From the NCBI GenBank assembly GCA_013368325.1, contig JAACJK010000168.1, positions 434,001-498,000 on the forward strand: DNA of 64,000 bases, read 5' to 3'. Positions 11,060-25,179 of the stretch are shown piece by piece. The notes below the pieces were generated by a model. That model was not told the origin of the DNA. It saw only the letters and a list, made by a program, of their open reading frames with translations, and searched no databases. Numbering within the stretch: the stretch's first letter is position 1; each line of letters begins with the position of its first letter. The translations under genes and the position numbers were made by a program. This DNA is from Ephemerocybe angulata (Eukaryota > Basidiomycota > Agaricomycetes > Agaricales > Psathyrellaceae).

Positions 11060-12819
11060 ATGCTGACTCTTTTGAAGGACTTTTCCCTGCTTATCGCTCT
11101 CTCGGCGAGCGTTTCGTACGCCGCACAGCCTATCTACGGACAATGCGGTGGTACTGGATACAGTGCGTGCCCTGAACCTCTACCATGTTTTTCGTATACG
11201 AAACTCAATACGCTTCTCAGGTGGTGATACAACTTGCGTCTTAGGCGCTGTTTGCACCAAAGTGAATGACTTCTATTACCAGTGCCTGTACGTACACCGC
11301 TGCCTCCCCCGCAACGCGTACTCTAACAGCTGGTCATCTAGACCTGGAACACAGACCTCCACAGGGTCTACTACAACTACTACCACGACGACGACGACGA
11401 CGGGCGGCTCGACTACAACCTCCACCCCTGCAGCGACTCCGACGAACCCCGCAGGCCAGGTCTATGCCACTACATGCACCCTTGCACCTCTTTCTCCCAC
11501 TCAGGTACCATCCGGAGGAAAGCCACCCGACGATACACCTCGCATCCTCGACGTCTTCAAGCGATGCCAGACAAACGCGAGTATCACGCTCAGCGATGGG
11601 TTCTGGTATATTGGGCAGGTGATGGACACGCTGAACTTCAGGGACGTGGAGATCAACTTGCTGGGGCGCTTCGAGTGGAGCACGGACATCCAGTACTGGT
11701 TGAGGAACAGTATCAGCGTCACGTACGCTCAGAGGAGTACAGCTTGGAGGTTGGGAGGGACGAATGTTCAGTAAGTCCCGTTGTTGTTCGTTCTTGCGTC
11801 AGACGCTGATCCATTTTGCATAGACTTCTTGGTCACGGAAAAGCCTTGTTCTTCGGGAACGGACAGACGTGGTACGACCAGAATCAGAACCAGGGCAACC
11901 AAGCTGGTAGACCCATCAGTCTGACTGTGTGGAGGGGGACGAACATTCTCATCGATGGCATAACTTGGCGTCAGCCTCAATTCTGGTGAGTTCACGCTAG
12001 CCTCTCTTTCTGTACCCGGGACGTTGGCTGGTGCTCATCTTGCTTTGATCCTCCTAGGCACACCTTTGTTGCGAACTCGGACAACGTGACGATGACCAAC
12101 CTCGATATGAATGCCACGAGCGCGACGCGATGGTCGACCGTTAATACCGATGGTACCAACACTTGGAACTCCAGGAATATCTTCATCAAAAACTGGGTCG
12201 TAACCAGTGGTGATGTGGGTGCCATATTCCGCCCTGTGCTGACCCGAGACTGATATATCTCTAGGACTGCATCTGCGCCAAGGGCAACACGACCAACATG
12301 CACGTTAACAATGTAACCTGCCACGAGTCCGGTTGCATGGTCGTCGGGTCGCTCGGGAACCCGACGAACGTCGTCGACAACGTTGACAACGTCCTCTTCG
12401 AGAACATCAAGTGCATCCACTCCTCCAACGCCGCCTGGATCAAGACCTATGCTGGCACCGGGCGCGTGAACAACATAACATTCCGCAACTTCGAGTTCGA
12501 CGACGTCAACCAGCCCATATACCTCACGCCGTGCATCTACACAGGGCAGAATTGCGATGGCAGCCGCCTGGGGATTAATAATGTGCGGTGGGAGAATATT
12601 AAGGGGACGAGCAGGTACAATATTGGCGCTGCGATTCATTGTAGCGCTGCGGCGCCCTGCCAGAACTTTACCTTCAGTGGGATCGATATTAAGCAGAAGA
12701 ATGGAGGAGGGGCGGTGAAGTACCTCGGGTCAAATATTGCGAACCAGGCGAGTAGCGGGTTGGCATTTACTGGGACCTGTGCCGCGAACTGGCCGCAGCA
12801 GCTGGACGGGAATCGATAG
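11060..12819 (+). CDS. Secreted glycoside hydrolase family 28 with N-terminal CBM1
   Basis: join(11060..11162, 11221..11287, 11342..11770, 11824..11985, 12058..12214, 12265..12819), 490 aa, frame exact over five introns. Signal peptide about residues 1-20 (LLIALSASVSYAA). CBM1 about 22-57 (QCGGTGYSGDTTC...YYQCL), the fungal cellulose-binding knot. A Thr-rich linker about 60-85 follows, then a GH28 right-handed beta-helix. Catalytic motifs are NTDG at 283-286 and GDD at 305-307. The usual GHG is replaced by SGC at 328-330 and RIK reads WIK (364-366). That pattern departs from endo-polygalacturonases and suggests an exo-acting or rhamnogalacturonan/xylogalacturonan-type GH28. It would cleave galacturonic-acid-containing backbones outside the cell, tethered to cellulose by the CBM. 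The start is set by the TATA box and signal peptide. Confidence 0.93.
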
Positions 12820-13185
12820 CTGATTGCGGAGAAGTGGTGCCCATCATGTACGTCCCGTCATTGCAAATATGATTGTTGCTATTATCGTCACCTCGCGGTT
12901 TGAGGCCAACTATCAATCGTGCGGCCGCCATTTATGGTTTCGCTAACCTTGGTGAGCCGGGTAGCCTTAGGTTGTGGCTTGTGGATCGAGGGTATCTCAG
13001 CATGCTCAGTGGGCTCCGAGGAAGCGAATAAGTGGGGTCGAAGGATACTCGCCACTGCCAGATCGAGTTAGATGGCTCCGTTCAGCTCTTCGCTCTTAAG
13101 CAAGTGCGTCCTTCTGACCATCTGATCACTGAATCCTTGCTCCCTCAGCCCTAGATCTGCCACGCATTCATCGAACGAGTTCATC
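12820..13185. other. Intergenic, promoter of the next gene
   Basis: Contains the GH28 terminator region and the 5' region of the 191-aa protein gene. No ORF or obvious motif seen. Confidence 0.5.
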
Positions 13186-13893
13186 ATGGCCCTTCCCTCA
13201 AGTATTACGACGAAGAACCTTTCGGGGCGTTACACGATGAACAAGGCGCTCAGTGATGCCACCGATATTGACCAGATGCTCAGCTACCAAGGTATGGGCA
13301 GACGTACCACCGCTCACTAGTATCAATGCGTGGCTAACAGCTATACACGGCTCTCCAGGCATTGGCTGGATTAAACGAAAGGCCATTGCAATCGGTACCA
13401 TCACCCTCACCGTTACCCATACGACGTCTCCCTCTGGGGACGAGAACATTACAATTGACAACCACCTGACCGGGGGTATCCCTGGGTCTCGCGAGGAACG
13501 GCCGCTTGATGGCGAGGAGCGGGGTAGGAGTGACATGCACTTTGGGAAGACACTCTTTTATACGAAGAGGGTTAGCGTGAAGGACGCGGAGCCGTTGAAT
13601 GGGTTCTTGAGAGGAGGAAAGTGGACGGACGACACGATTGAGGGCGGGTTGATTGAGACGAAGATCCGAGCAGATGTTGGGAATGGGAAGGCGGGTTGGG
13701 TTGAGCATCATGTACGTCTGGACTTCTTAGCAACGATCTCGTGGTGCTGGAATATTTGCTGATGAGCTTTTGTTAGATCTGGGGTGTTGAGGAGTTTAAT
13801 GGGGAGAGGCGGTTCACTCGCCGCATTTCGTTTGAAGGGGCGAAGAAGGAGAAGTTGGAGATTGTCATGTACTTCGATTATCTGGGCGCTTGA
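13186..13893 (+). CDS. Conserved fungal hypothetical protein, lipocalin-like in appearance
   Basis: join(13186..13291, 13359..13711, 13777..13893), 191 aa, both introns GT..AG and frame-exact. It begins MALPSSITTKNLSGRYTMNK and has regularly alternating beta-strand-like segments (ITLTVTHTTSP, NITIDNHLTGG, KIRADVG), then a C-terminal WGVEEFNGERR and IVMYFDYLGA. The 'LSG-RY-MNK-LSD-TD' opening and the 'WG-EE-NGERR-RR' ending recall a widespread small single-domain fungal protein family whose layout suggests a lipocalin- or fatty-acid-binding-like barrel. No signal peptide, so intracellular. No function is established; it lies between two secreted CAZyme genes without obvious co-regulation. Confidence 0.85.
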
Positions 13894-14824
13894 GTCACCT
13901 TCAGAGGCGTGTCTACCCTATATCAGTTTTTTCGTATCATTTATTAGTCCACATATGTAATACAAAGGGAACGTTGAAGAGTATATCTGCTTCTGCACTG
14001 GAGGAAATCTGAGCGCCTATGTAAGGATGTGTTCAATAAGACGACACTGATAGTCCCGGTCATTTTGTGCACATGAATAAGTAGACTGTTAGCTTGAGGA
14101 CTCGAAGTCAACGATACCCTGATCCAAGGACCCCTGTCTCTGAAGGTATGTCGTCGCCGTTACCGCACCAGGTGCGCAGAATTTTAGACGCTGGCCATGG
14201 CACAGCCACATTTAACTGGACCTGGGTGAGCGGCCGCTTGTTTCATGAATTTAAGGTGTATTCGCCTTACCTCGGTCTCAGGAACCGGAACACTCATAGC
14301 GGTAATGACGCAAACTGCCTCCCTGAATTCATGCAATGTAGATCTTCCAGGGGTTGTTCTACTTCTTCGCTGGACCAGGTTCTGGTGAGCATAGAAACAC
14401 CTTCCAGATTCCCCCGGGTCATAAGTGTACGATAATAGTGCGAAAATATTATAGTAAGGGAGGCGTCGACCATGTCGATTTGAATTGTCCATTTTTGCCC
14501 CACTTGCCAATGAGTCAAGCGGATGGGCGCTTGATGCCGTTCTGCACACAAGTGCCCGAAAGAGGTGGTATACATCCTGGGTGACGCCCTCTCCAGTCAA
14601 TCTGAGGGTTCCGGAGATCTCAACTCTCCATTATCCGCTCATTTTTCAAGGAGTTGCCACCGACCCACCCCCTGGGCCTATGGTAATTACGCACTCATCC
14701 GCCCGCCGCAGTGCGGGAGGTCCTTCTATTTCCATTTGCAGACACCGAACGCTCTTGAGGCTTCTCATATAAATACTTGGCCATGGCGCCCGGCTTTTAC
14801 AGCAGTGAAACACCCTCTCTTAGT
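13894..14824. other. Intergenic, promoter region of the GMC gene
   Basis: About 930 bp without a supported gene. ORFs on both strands overlap and show no family. The TATA box of the GMC gene lies at its 3' end. Confidence 0.5.
14768..14774 (+). promoter_or_regulatory. TATA box of the GMC oxidoreductase gene
   Basis: TATAAAT, 51 bp before the ATG at 14825. The in-frame ATG at 14777 lies immediately after the TATA box and so is unlikely to be in the transcript. Confidence 0.65.
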
Positions 14825-17144
14825 ATGGTTTCGCTTTCTCTTCGTTTCTGTTCACTCTTGGCCTTAGTGCCTCTCGCAGCCGTGGGGTCGGTTATTCCGC
14901 GTGCTGACACCTACGACTATATTGTGGTTGGAGGTGTGCAGTCTTCCAAACATCTTAAACTGGATAGTTGTGCTCACTTATCGTGTAGGTGGATCTGCTG
15001 GATCCATTATTGCCAGCCGCCTCAGCGAGAATTCGAGCGTCTCCGTCCTTGTGATTGAGGGCGGCCCAAGGTAGGCACTTCTACCTCGCCGGGATGTTCT
15101 CGGGTGGACGTTGACATAAATTCGATTTCAGTCACGAGGGCGAGGTCGATCTTACCATCCCTTATGTCTACCCCCGGACATTCCGATCTCGTTTCGACTG
15201 GAACTACACCACGGTCCCTCAGCCCAACTTGGGAAATAGGCCTGGTATCTACCTCCGCGGTCACGTTCTCGGAGGGTCAAGCTCTATCAGTGAGTCTCTC
15301 GCGGTCAGCTTTGCAAGCCACCGAAACTGATATTGGGCGAAGATGGTATGACTTTGAACAGGGCCCCGGCTTCTGACTGGGATAAGATCGCCTCGTACAC
15401 TGGCGACAGAAGCTTTCGCTGGGACGCCATTCTGCCCTACATCAAGAAGGTAAGCAGAGTCCACCTCGCTTTTGTGATTCGTTCATAGGAACGCTCATGC
15501 CTGTCTCATTACTCAGAATGAGGGCTTCAACCGGCCGCCAAACACCCCGGAGTATGCTAACACCTACGACCCGGGGGTGCACGGCTTCAACGCAGACAAG
15601 ATTGGAAACACTCTTGTTACCGATGGTAACTGGATCTCCCAGCCTTCGCTGCAGGCCGCCACCGAAGTCGGCATCAACTACGTTCGCGATGTCAATGGAG
15701 GCCTCCCTGTCGGTATCAGCTGGCAACAATTCTCCACCAAGGACGGTTCTAGGTCGAGTGCAGCGACTGCGTATTTGAACGCCGGAATTCTCTCGAGCAG
15801 GTCCAACTTGAAGGTTCTCTTGAACACGTTCGTTACGAGGCTCCTTCCAGTCAGTGGGACTGACCTGAAGTTCACGACGGTTGAGTATAAGGATGCGAGC
15901 GGAAGTGCGTGCTCTTATCGTCTATATAGCAACTCTGCCTTTAGACTGAATTCTGATTATAGACACTGTCACGGTCAGCGCGAGGCGCGAGGTTATTCTC
16001 AGTGCAGGTGTCATGTCTACGCCCATTATCCTGATGCGCAGTGGCCTTGGTCCTCGTGCGCACCTCCAAGCGAACAACATCACTACCATCCTGGATATCC
16101 CCGCCGTTGGCCAAAGTGAGTTGTTAAATTCTCCTAATATCGTTCAAGGTCGTTTACTCGTACGATATTAGACCTGCAGGATCGTTGTGGTGCCGCAGCC
16201 GTCTGGAGCGTCAACGCCACCGACACCGACGACGACATCGACCGCAACCCTGCTGTGTTCAACCGCTGGTTGAACCAGTGGAACCAGAACCACACTGGGC
16301 GTCTCACTCAGATGAGCTATAGGCAGATGATATTTGGCCGGGTTCCAAACAACGCGTCTATCTTTTCTGGCGGATTCCAGGACCCTTCTTCTGGCCCTAC
16401 CTGCCCGCACTATGAACTATACCCGGCTGTAAGTCTGCCTACTTGAACGACGCTCGACGGTTGATTGATTCAAACCCTGTAGAACAAGTGGACGAGTCCG
16501 ACTACCCCTCAGCCTGCGACTGGGAACTTTGTTAGCATGAACATCTTCGTTTCAGCCAGTAACGTCCGTGCGTAGCGTCCACTCTTCAAGGCATACCAGC
16601 CCTCTGAATCTTACTATCCACCCTTCCATGCACCTCAGGCGGCACCGTAACCCTGGACCCCACTAACCCCCTCACCGGGAACCCCGTCATTGACCCCAAA
16701 TATCTCAGCAGCGAGTGGGATAGGTATGTCATGCGCGACGCTATCCGCACCTCTGCCCGCTATTTCAACGCCCCCGCCTGGAAGAAATGGAACGCGACCC
16801 CCGTATTCGACACTGCCATACTCAACAGCGACTCTGCGCTCGATACATGGATTAGCTCTTCTGCCTTCGGAGGTGCGTTTCCACTCCTTTCCACGGTCCT
16901 TTAAGTAGCGAGTCGCTGATGTACACATCTTAAAGGTGTCCATGGTATCGGGACTGCGCGCATGGGCCCGGCCAACAGCCCAGCTGGCCAGGACGTCGTC
17001 GCACCTAACTTCAAGGTTAAGGGTGTCTCAGGACTTCGGATTGCCGACACCTCTGTGTTCCCCTTCGTCATCAACGGCCATACGATGGGCGCTGTCTATG
17101 CCATCGCCGAGAAGGTTTCCGACCTCATCAAGAGCGGTAACTAG
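14825..17144 (+). CDS. Secreted GMC oxidoreductase, aryl-alcohol-oxidase-like (AA3)
   Basis: join(14825..14933, 14989..15070, 15132..15289, 15343..15449, 15517..15904, 15963..16115, 16172..16428, 16483..16567, 16639..16872, 16936..17144), 593 aa over ten exons, every junction frame-exact. Signal peptide about 1-22. FAD-binding VVGGGSAG near residue 34, the first GMC signature [11 protein letters not shown] near 114-124, and the second signature [15 protein letters not shown] near 325. Catalytic His527 is in HGIGTARM and His573 in NGHTMGAVY, the usual pair in this superfamily. Size and layout fit AA3_2 enzymes (aryl-alcohol oxidase or glucose-oxidase/dehydrogenase-like), which oxidise alcohols with FAD and often produce H2O2 for peroxidases or LPMOs. 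Exact substrate cannot be read from sequence. Convergent with the GH43 gene. Confidence 0.93.
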
Positions 17145-17492
17145 GAGGACGCACTGGAGAACTACTATTTAACAGCTCTTTGTCTGCTTTAAACCCCTTC
17201 GCATCTCTCTCGTATTCGGTACCACACATAATAGCTTTTTTCACCATTTATTATCACTTTTAACTGGGTTTAGACGCTCTCCGTAGCATAACTTACTTAT
17301 TTTAGTCACTTCAATGGACAGTACACAGCCCGTGTGGGTAGATGATACTTTGATAGCCACAATGCAATATTTGCGAATTCTTTGTCTATTATCATATCCT
17401 CTCAAGGACCCAAGCAGATGAGGTATACGTCCAGGTATGCACATTCGGCGGCATATTCTACAGGTTACGCGAACCTCTCCCCACCTTCGTCT
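17145..17492. other. Convergent 3' intergenic region
   Basis: 348 bp between the stop codons of the GMC (+) and GH43 (-) genes. AT-rich, no ORF of interest; holds both 3' ends. Confidence 0.6.
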
Positions 17493-19742
<2,250 letters not shown>

Positions 19743-20374
19743 GACCGGGAGGAGGCGAAATCTGGGGAGCGCAGCTCAGCTTGAAGCAGGAAAGACACCT
19801 TATGTACGATTCTGTGGCCTGCCCAACGAGAGAACCGACCGCCAACGTGCACCTGATCACGACTGTGACGCTTCGGAGAAATCTCGTCTTTGGAGAACCA
19901 CCCACAAGGGCCGCCAGTCGATGGTGAGACGACACGAAGAAGCATGTCTGTCATGGCGGGACGCGAGCCTCCCGAAAGTCGGAGGTCGATTAGCGTGCCA
20001 TTAGCGACGTCCCTGCCCCAGCTGGTTTTTAACACATATAGTAAGATCAGGAAATGTTGCCAAAGCCGCCACCAGGCCCACCTTCAGCCCAAAGCCAGCA
20101 TAGCAGGAGATTCGACGCACGATAGTGGCAAATTAGGTTTCGCAAATGGCAGCGAAGGCCGGGAGTCCCAGTAACGAGCCCCATTCAAAACGAAGAGCAA
20201 TGGCAATTGCAGGCTCCCCATGGGAAAAATAAGCCCTCTGTCATTCATCGGTTGAGGGAAGGAGGAGAGGTTGGCGACGGACAGGGCTGCCGGCATGCTG
20301 CCAGCTGGCGAAATTTGGATAGATCCGACCGTGATGAGATAACGATCTAATCTAATCTTCGGCCAGGGGTACGA
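19743..20374. other. 5' flank of the GH43 gene
   Basis: Promoter side of the minus-strand GH43 gene. A reverse copy of the AGATTAGAT-type run lies near 20345-20358. No gene recognised. Confidence 0.5.
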
Positions 20375-20493
20375 GGAGGGCTAGGACCCCCCTATATCCT
20401 CTAAGTAGTCCGATCCAAAAGCCCCATTTTTTCGCCTTTTCGTACACATCAGGATCGGACTACTTAGAGGATATAGGGGGGTCCTGGAGGGCT
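20375..20493. repeat. 8-bp target site duplications flanking a MITE
   Basis: GGAGGGCT at 20375-20382 touches the left terminal repeat and GGAGGGCT at 20486-20493 touches the right one, with no base between. An exact 8-bp duplication is the footprint of hAT-type and KDZ-type transposases. Confidence 0.85.
20383..20485. mobile_element. 103-bp MITE with perfect 34-bp terminal inverted repeats
   Basis: The arms 20383-20416 and 20452-20485 are perfect reverse complements over 34 bp, beginning AGGACC and ending GGTCCT. They are separated by a 35-nt T-rich loop. The arms end exactly where the 8-bp direct repeats start. There is no coding capacity, so it is non-autonomous. Perfect arms and an undamaged duplication indicate a recent insertion. 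The 8-bp duplication argues for mobilisation by a hAT or KDZ transposase; none is encoded in this window. Confidence 0.88.
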
Positions 20494-20649
20494 CAAATCT
20501 GGCAGAGGGGTTCTGGTGTTCAGGTCACGGAGAGGAGGCTCCACAGCTATTGTTGTCGACTGTTAAGAAATCTCAATAATACTTCCACTAATGTCGCTAA
20601 CGTCAATGGGACTACCCTCCCATATCTTTATTTTACAACTACACACTTC

Positions 20650-22361
20650 TTATTTCCTTGTTATTTCCACTTCGTCAACATCAAGCCGACCAAGTCCTGG
20701 GAAGCGTGCCGCTTTTAACTTCAGGGATTTCTCAGTCAAGTCATCTTCGTCGTCAGACACATCACCTAAATAGAACGGAGGATCAAAGATGATCGTTGAT
20801 ACGCCCGTCTCTGAGGTTTCTGCTGTCCGTTGGCGAACATTGAGCAGGAGTCGACATGCGAGGATGGGAATAACGATATTTTGAAGGCTAAACAAACGAT
20901 TGGTATGGGTTCATGGTTATGACGCTTAAGAGTACTCACGCCCGGAAAATTCTGCGCAACGGGAATTGATTGAAGTGAGAGGTCAGCCAGGAAGTTATCT
21001 CGTGGATCGTTCGGGATACTGACGCAATTGGAATATAGGAGGTGGACTCCTACACCCACGTACAGTGTAAGCAATTATAGTTGATTTCAAGGTGCGCTGC
21101 TTACTGGGCAAGCTGCATTTGTTGCAGCATTTCCAAGGTGTATTGCTTAGAAATAAGAGGCGTTTTTGGTGAATGTAAGCCTCCAGACTGTGAATGACGA
21201 CGTACTGGTCAACGAGAAAATGCAGAGGCCACTATCTCGCCGGACTACACTTATTAGTGAGCCCCGTTGGCTCCTGCATCGCAGATAGAAGACGGTGATA
21301 GCTAAAGCGGATGTACCTAAGTATGTATTGTGGACGCACATGATACCAAGTAAGGGTGCGGTAAAGATGATATTAAGGTGCATGTGCTCACAAGCGCTCT
21401 TAACAACAGCGATATATTCTGTCGCGTTCAGTTTCTGGATTGCAGTTTCTGAGGGTCTGATGGCCCATGTGCATGCGTATCCAAGTTCTCGGTCGAGCGC
21501 AGAAATAGGTGGTGCTGGTTGGTAGTTAGAATTGCGATGTGGTCGAAGAAGGGGGACAAAGGGTGAAGTGAGGTACTCGCCATTCGATATTTCTCCAAGG
21601 TACCTATATTGGGGTATCAGTTCTCCAAGGGTGAGTCCCTGGGTACATTCAGCGTTAGCAGAGGTGTATATGAAAGCCCATGGATGCTTACCGCATAGAG
21701 AGTCACCAACAAACCTAAGTATCGCTTTTTAGCCCCTAAGAGTGCGTGCAGGCAAAGCAGAAGCACCACTAATTCGCGTTGCAAGGATAAATACACCATG
21801 AGGCGCTTGGCACTGGAATGAAGGTGGGGAAAACACACGTTCTGATGCGATGCCAGTGGCCCATATGACGGCTTGTGGGTTGAAGATCGCGCATAAGCAT
21901 GTGTGCTGCAGGAGCGGATTCTCTCTCCAGCTTCACGCACCACTGTCAAACAAGTAGAGGCCTCGGCAGACCTGATAGAGACACTGCTCAGCTAAGTCCC
22001 CGGATCGCTGTATCCGAGCCCTTTCGCTTACTTGAGGTGAGAGCACCATCTGTATCCTAAGCTCGACTACGGTGTGCGATAAGATATCAGCAGAACTGAT
22101 ACTATAGGCTAAAACATACCAAGGACTGACTGTGCAACCATGAGTATGACCCCGTATCGAATAAACAGGAAGAGGATTTTGCCCGTGCGCCAAGTCTGAG
22201 ACCATATTGATGCAATCTAAGGAGTAGAGAGTTAGAAAATAACGGCGGCCTGTGAGCCCGCCCACTTCTCGTCTACCAGGAAATATGTGGCTATACATAC
22301 CTCTTCTGAGAGAGTAGTCGCGAAATGATATAGCTGAATGTTGTTCATCACGGGTTATCAA
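20650..22361 (-). pseudogene. DUF6533-like multi-spanning membrane protein, copy B
   Basis: Recognisable pieces run down the minus strand in the order found in the sister copies. A VVELRIQMVLSPQ segment lies near 22030-22070 and LLLCLHALLGAKKRYLGLL near 21720-21790. LGYACTW lies near 21470-21490, ALAITVFYLRCRSQRGSLI near 21240-21310, and the last exon (20650-20887) reads PILACRLLLNVRQ, then VSTIIFDPPF and an acidic tail before its stop at 20650. Between them are short GT..AG introns. It is the most complete C-terminal half in the window. The first exon with the start codon and the LTFxxEV motif was not identified, so I cannot claim an intact gene. Product: predicted integral membrane protein of unknown role. 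Confidence 0.5.
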
Positions 22362-24353
22362 GGCTGGCTGCCGTCAACGCATAGGCAGTTTACTCACATA
22401 GGCAGAATAGAATGCGACTGGCGGCTCTTGCGTTATGGACAGTCAGGCGTCTATGGCACAGAATGACTTACTTGATATGTACTAGTAGAGAGAAGGTGTG
22501 GCTCCGTCTGTCAGTGCGTGAATGGGACGGGCTAAGAGCGATGTGACTGACATCCTTGGTTAGTCGTTTAAGCACCCGCGATGCTAGGTCGGCGGTATCG
22601 CCTGCGTACAGACCCATATTAGCGCAGACGACACAGGAGAGTGAGATTCAATGAAAGGCCAGCCGGTAGCCACCTGGCATTCGAGCATGGCCAAACTCTT
22701 CGCCTTTTGTACATGGGTTATCAGTGTGGGGAAAGATGGAGCCAACACTGATAGTCACCTTGCGCGACTTCTATCTTTGTTGATTACTTCATGTTGTCGT
22801 TCAGCGTGCACGTCAGCACTAGAAGCACCTCCAACGTCTATATAAGATCCAGCGACCCACAGCCATGCCGTATGATTTCACCATCCCTGATGAGCAGCCT
22901 CTATAAGTTAATGCCCCCAAATCCAGACTCTAGGCCCTGATCTACGCCTGACACCCTGTGAGCTTTGTAGCGCGTCATTCTCCGTGTTGACCATCACAGA
23001 TGCTGTGCTACATAGTGTACAATGGACTGCAATAGACTGCAATGTGCTTCAACCACTATCGATAGAGTTTAGAGGGTGGCTTCTATCTATTTCCTTACGC
23101 AGGTCTCCACAACGCGCTGTTTTAGCCGAGCCAGAGACTTCGCTTCGACCGAACGCTCTTTAAGTGGGCATAAACATTTAGAAAGGGGGTTCTATAGTTG
23201 ATATTGGGAGATATAGGGGAGCCACCCAGTTGCACCGAGCAGTCCGATGGTTGAGTGTCAGACGGGCGGGGCCTCGTCGGACACTCATGGGAATCGTAAT
23301 GGAAGGAAGGTGATCGGAAGGGCGTTAGGCGTGACTTAGGAGCCATTCGCTTTAATTTCTTTTCATATTGACGCTGTGCCGTGTAATACTTTCGAGGCTG
23401 ATGACATGCTCCCATCAGTAGATGCAGGATGCGAACTTGTTGGCGCGCAAGTTGCGCCCGGGCGGCGGGCGCCAATTTGGAACAAGGTTTCGGCGAGATC
23501 GGAAGCAGCCGTGGGAGCTGATGATGTACCCAAAATATTTTCGCGTTCTCCTCCTGCCTTTAAGCAACCTTCGTCTCAGACTCTCTACCCTCCAACTGTA
23601 CGCACACAAGGACTGTCCTACCGCGATAAGACGAATCCCTTCTGCAACATATCGGGAGAGCAGGGAAGCATACTGCTGTAGAGCTGATGGGAGCTGAATG
23701 TATTGAGGAACGCAAACGATGAGTCGTCCTTTCTCTCCGAGGTTCAGCTTACTGCGCAGTGTTCGTTGGTCAACAGTTGGTGCAAAGGTCATTCCCCGTG
23801 CGGGGAAAAGCTGATTTCACCCCGCATTCACGGCAATGGCTCGTGTTTGCTGGCAACGAGCGTGGCCTACTTTGGTGCCACCTGGCTCCCTTGCTCCGAA
23901 CCTTTCACCTGCTGATGGGGACTCAGGCTGCTGGCTTCTGCTGCTGTGTATTCATACCACTTTCTATCTGGCGCCACGGCTGATAACCTTCTTTGAGTCT
24001 ACTTGGGATCCAGTCCCAATGCGCTTGGTCCGATGACGCACAGAACCACGAACGTCTGGCAGCAAGCTCTCGACAACGATCTGGTTGCGCCCATTGGGGA
24101 AACCACGAGGCTCGGACCGGCCTGAGTCACTGACCCCATAGTGAGCGAGAACCCTGTGGTATGGGCCCAATCCAGGCGGCGTCGTCGTTGTCATCGTCCG
24201 CCATCGGGGCCTACCACTTTGGGCTGCCCATCAAGTTTCCAACGAACGTCTTGAGGTTGCTTCACCAATCTTCCTCGTTTATCCGATGCACCCGTTCCCA
24301 TTTCCCGCGCCCCCACTATCGTGATAGAGTGCATTTTCCGCCGCCTCAGTATC
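22362..24353. other. About 2 kb without a supported gene
   Basis: A TATATAA at about 22838 precedes a 13-codon reading frame starting MPYDFTIPDEQ at 22865, possibly the truncated start of a lost gene. ORFs at 23122-24194 overlap on both strands and show no family. Confidence 0.4.
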
Positions 24354-25179
24354 CTATCTGCCGCTCTCGCGCTCGCTGCCCAACTGACGACGAGTATTCC
24401 CCGAATAAATAAGGGTACAACCACGGAAGTAAGTACTGTCTCGACGGTTGTCACGCGTCTTCATACTACGCCTTGGTTGGTTATCTTCAATCGCCGCCTG
24501 ACCTTGCTTCAACCTCCCTGCATCTCGCCGCCGCCCGAGACCTGCGTATTGCGCACCTTCTGTCGGAACCGTCGACTCATCGGTTGCCTGTGAGTCTTTG
24601 CTTGGAAAAGGGGGCTCGAACAGGATGGTTGAGACGACTGTTCGCACAACCGGGTCTGTAGCTTTTTGGATATTGAGGAGTAGGCGGCAGGCGAGGAGAG
24701 GTACCGCGATTTTGTGAGCCCTGCAGTTCGGGGTGAGCCGACGTCATTGGCGGTATTGGCCCATTCTGGGGAATAAAGTGACTTACTGCGTGAACACTCT
24801 GCGAATTGAGCGAGGTTATAAGCTTTAGCATTTACATGCTTGTTGGTGCGCTCACGCAGACGGAATGTTGTAGCTTGCGGTCTGGAATTGAGTCAGTTTC
24901 AAGCCGTGTCAGAATCGGACATGGGCGAGCTGTGCGTCTTACAGACCAGTAGTATTGATCATTGGGCCCCCAGACGAATGGCTTGAGATTTTTGTTAGAG
25001 AATGTACCGTCAATAGTAATAGCGAGATTGAATCTCCTGTAACGGACGTAGAACATCGCGAGAGCCAACAGTGCCGTGCCTTGAGTTCGCGATATCAGTG
25101 ATATGGGCGACTCAAGCTCAGCATACGTGTATGAATGAGAACTCACATGCACTCTTGACGAGAATGATGTATCGGCCAA
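24354..25179 (-). pseudogene. DUF6533-like membrane protein, copy C (3' half only)
   Basis: The minus strand preserves the second half of the family. ALLALAMFYVRYRR lies near 25060-25100, then after introns ACRLLLNIQKATD and VVSTILFEPPF near 24600-24700, and a basic tail ending in a stop at 24354. The VSTILFEPPF block is shared with copies A and B. No N-terminal exons (start, LTFxxEV, GKxLF) are seen upstream, so the copy is truncated. Confidence 0.5.

Noticed and set aside
14777..14824. Upstream in-frame start for the GMC gene
   Set aside because: It lies three bases after the TATA box and would hide the signal peptide; the ATG at 14825 is preferred.
20350..20520. The 34-bp inverted repeat as a transcription terminator or RNA gene hairpin
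   Set aside because: Its exact 8-bp flanking duplication is explained by transposition, and there is no adjacent gene end for it to terminate.
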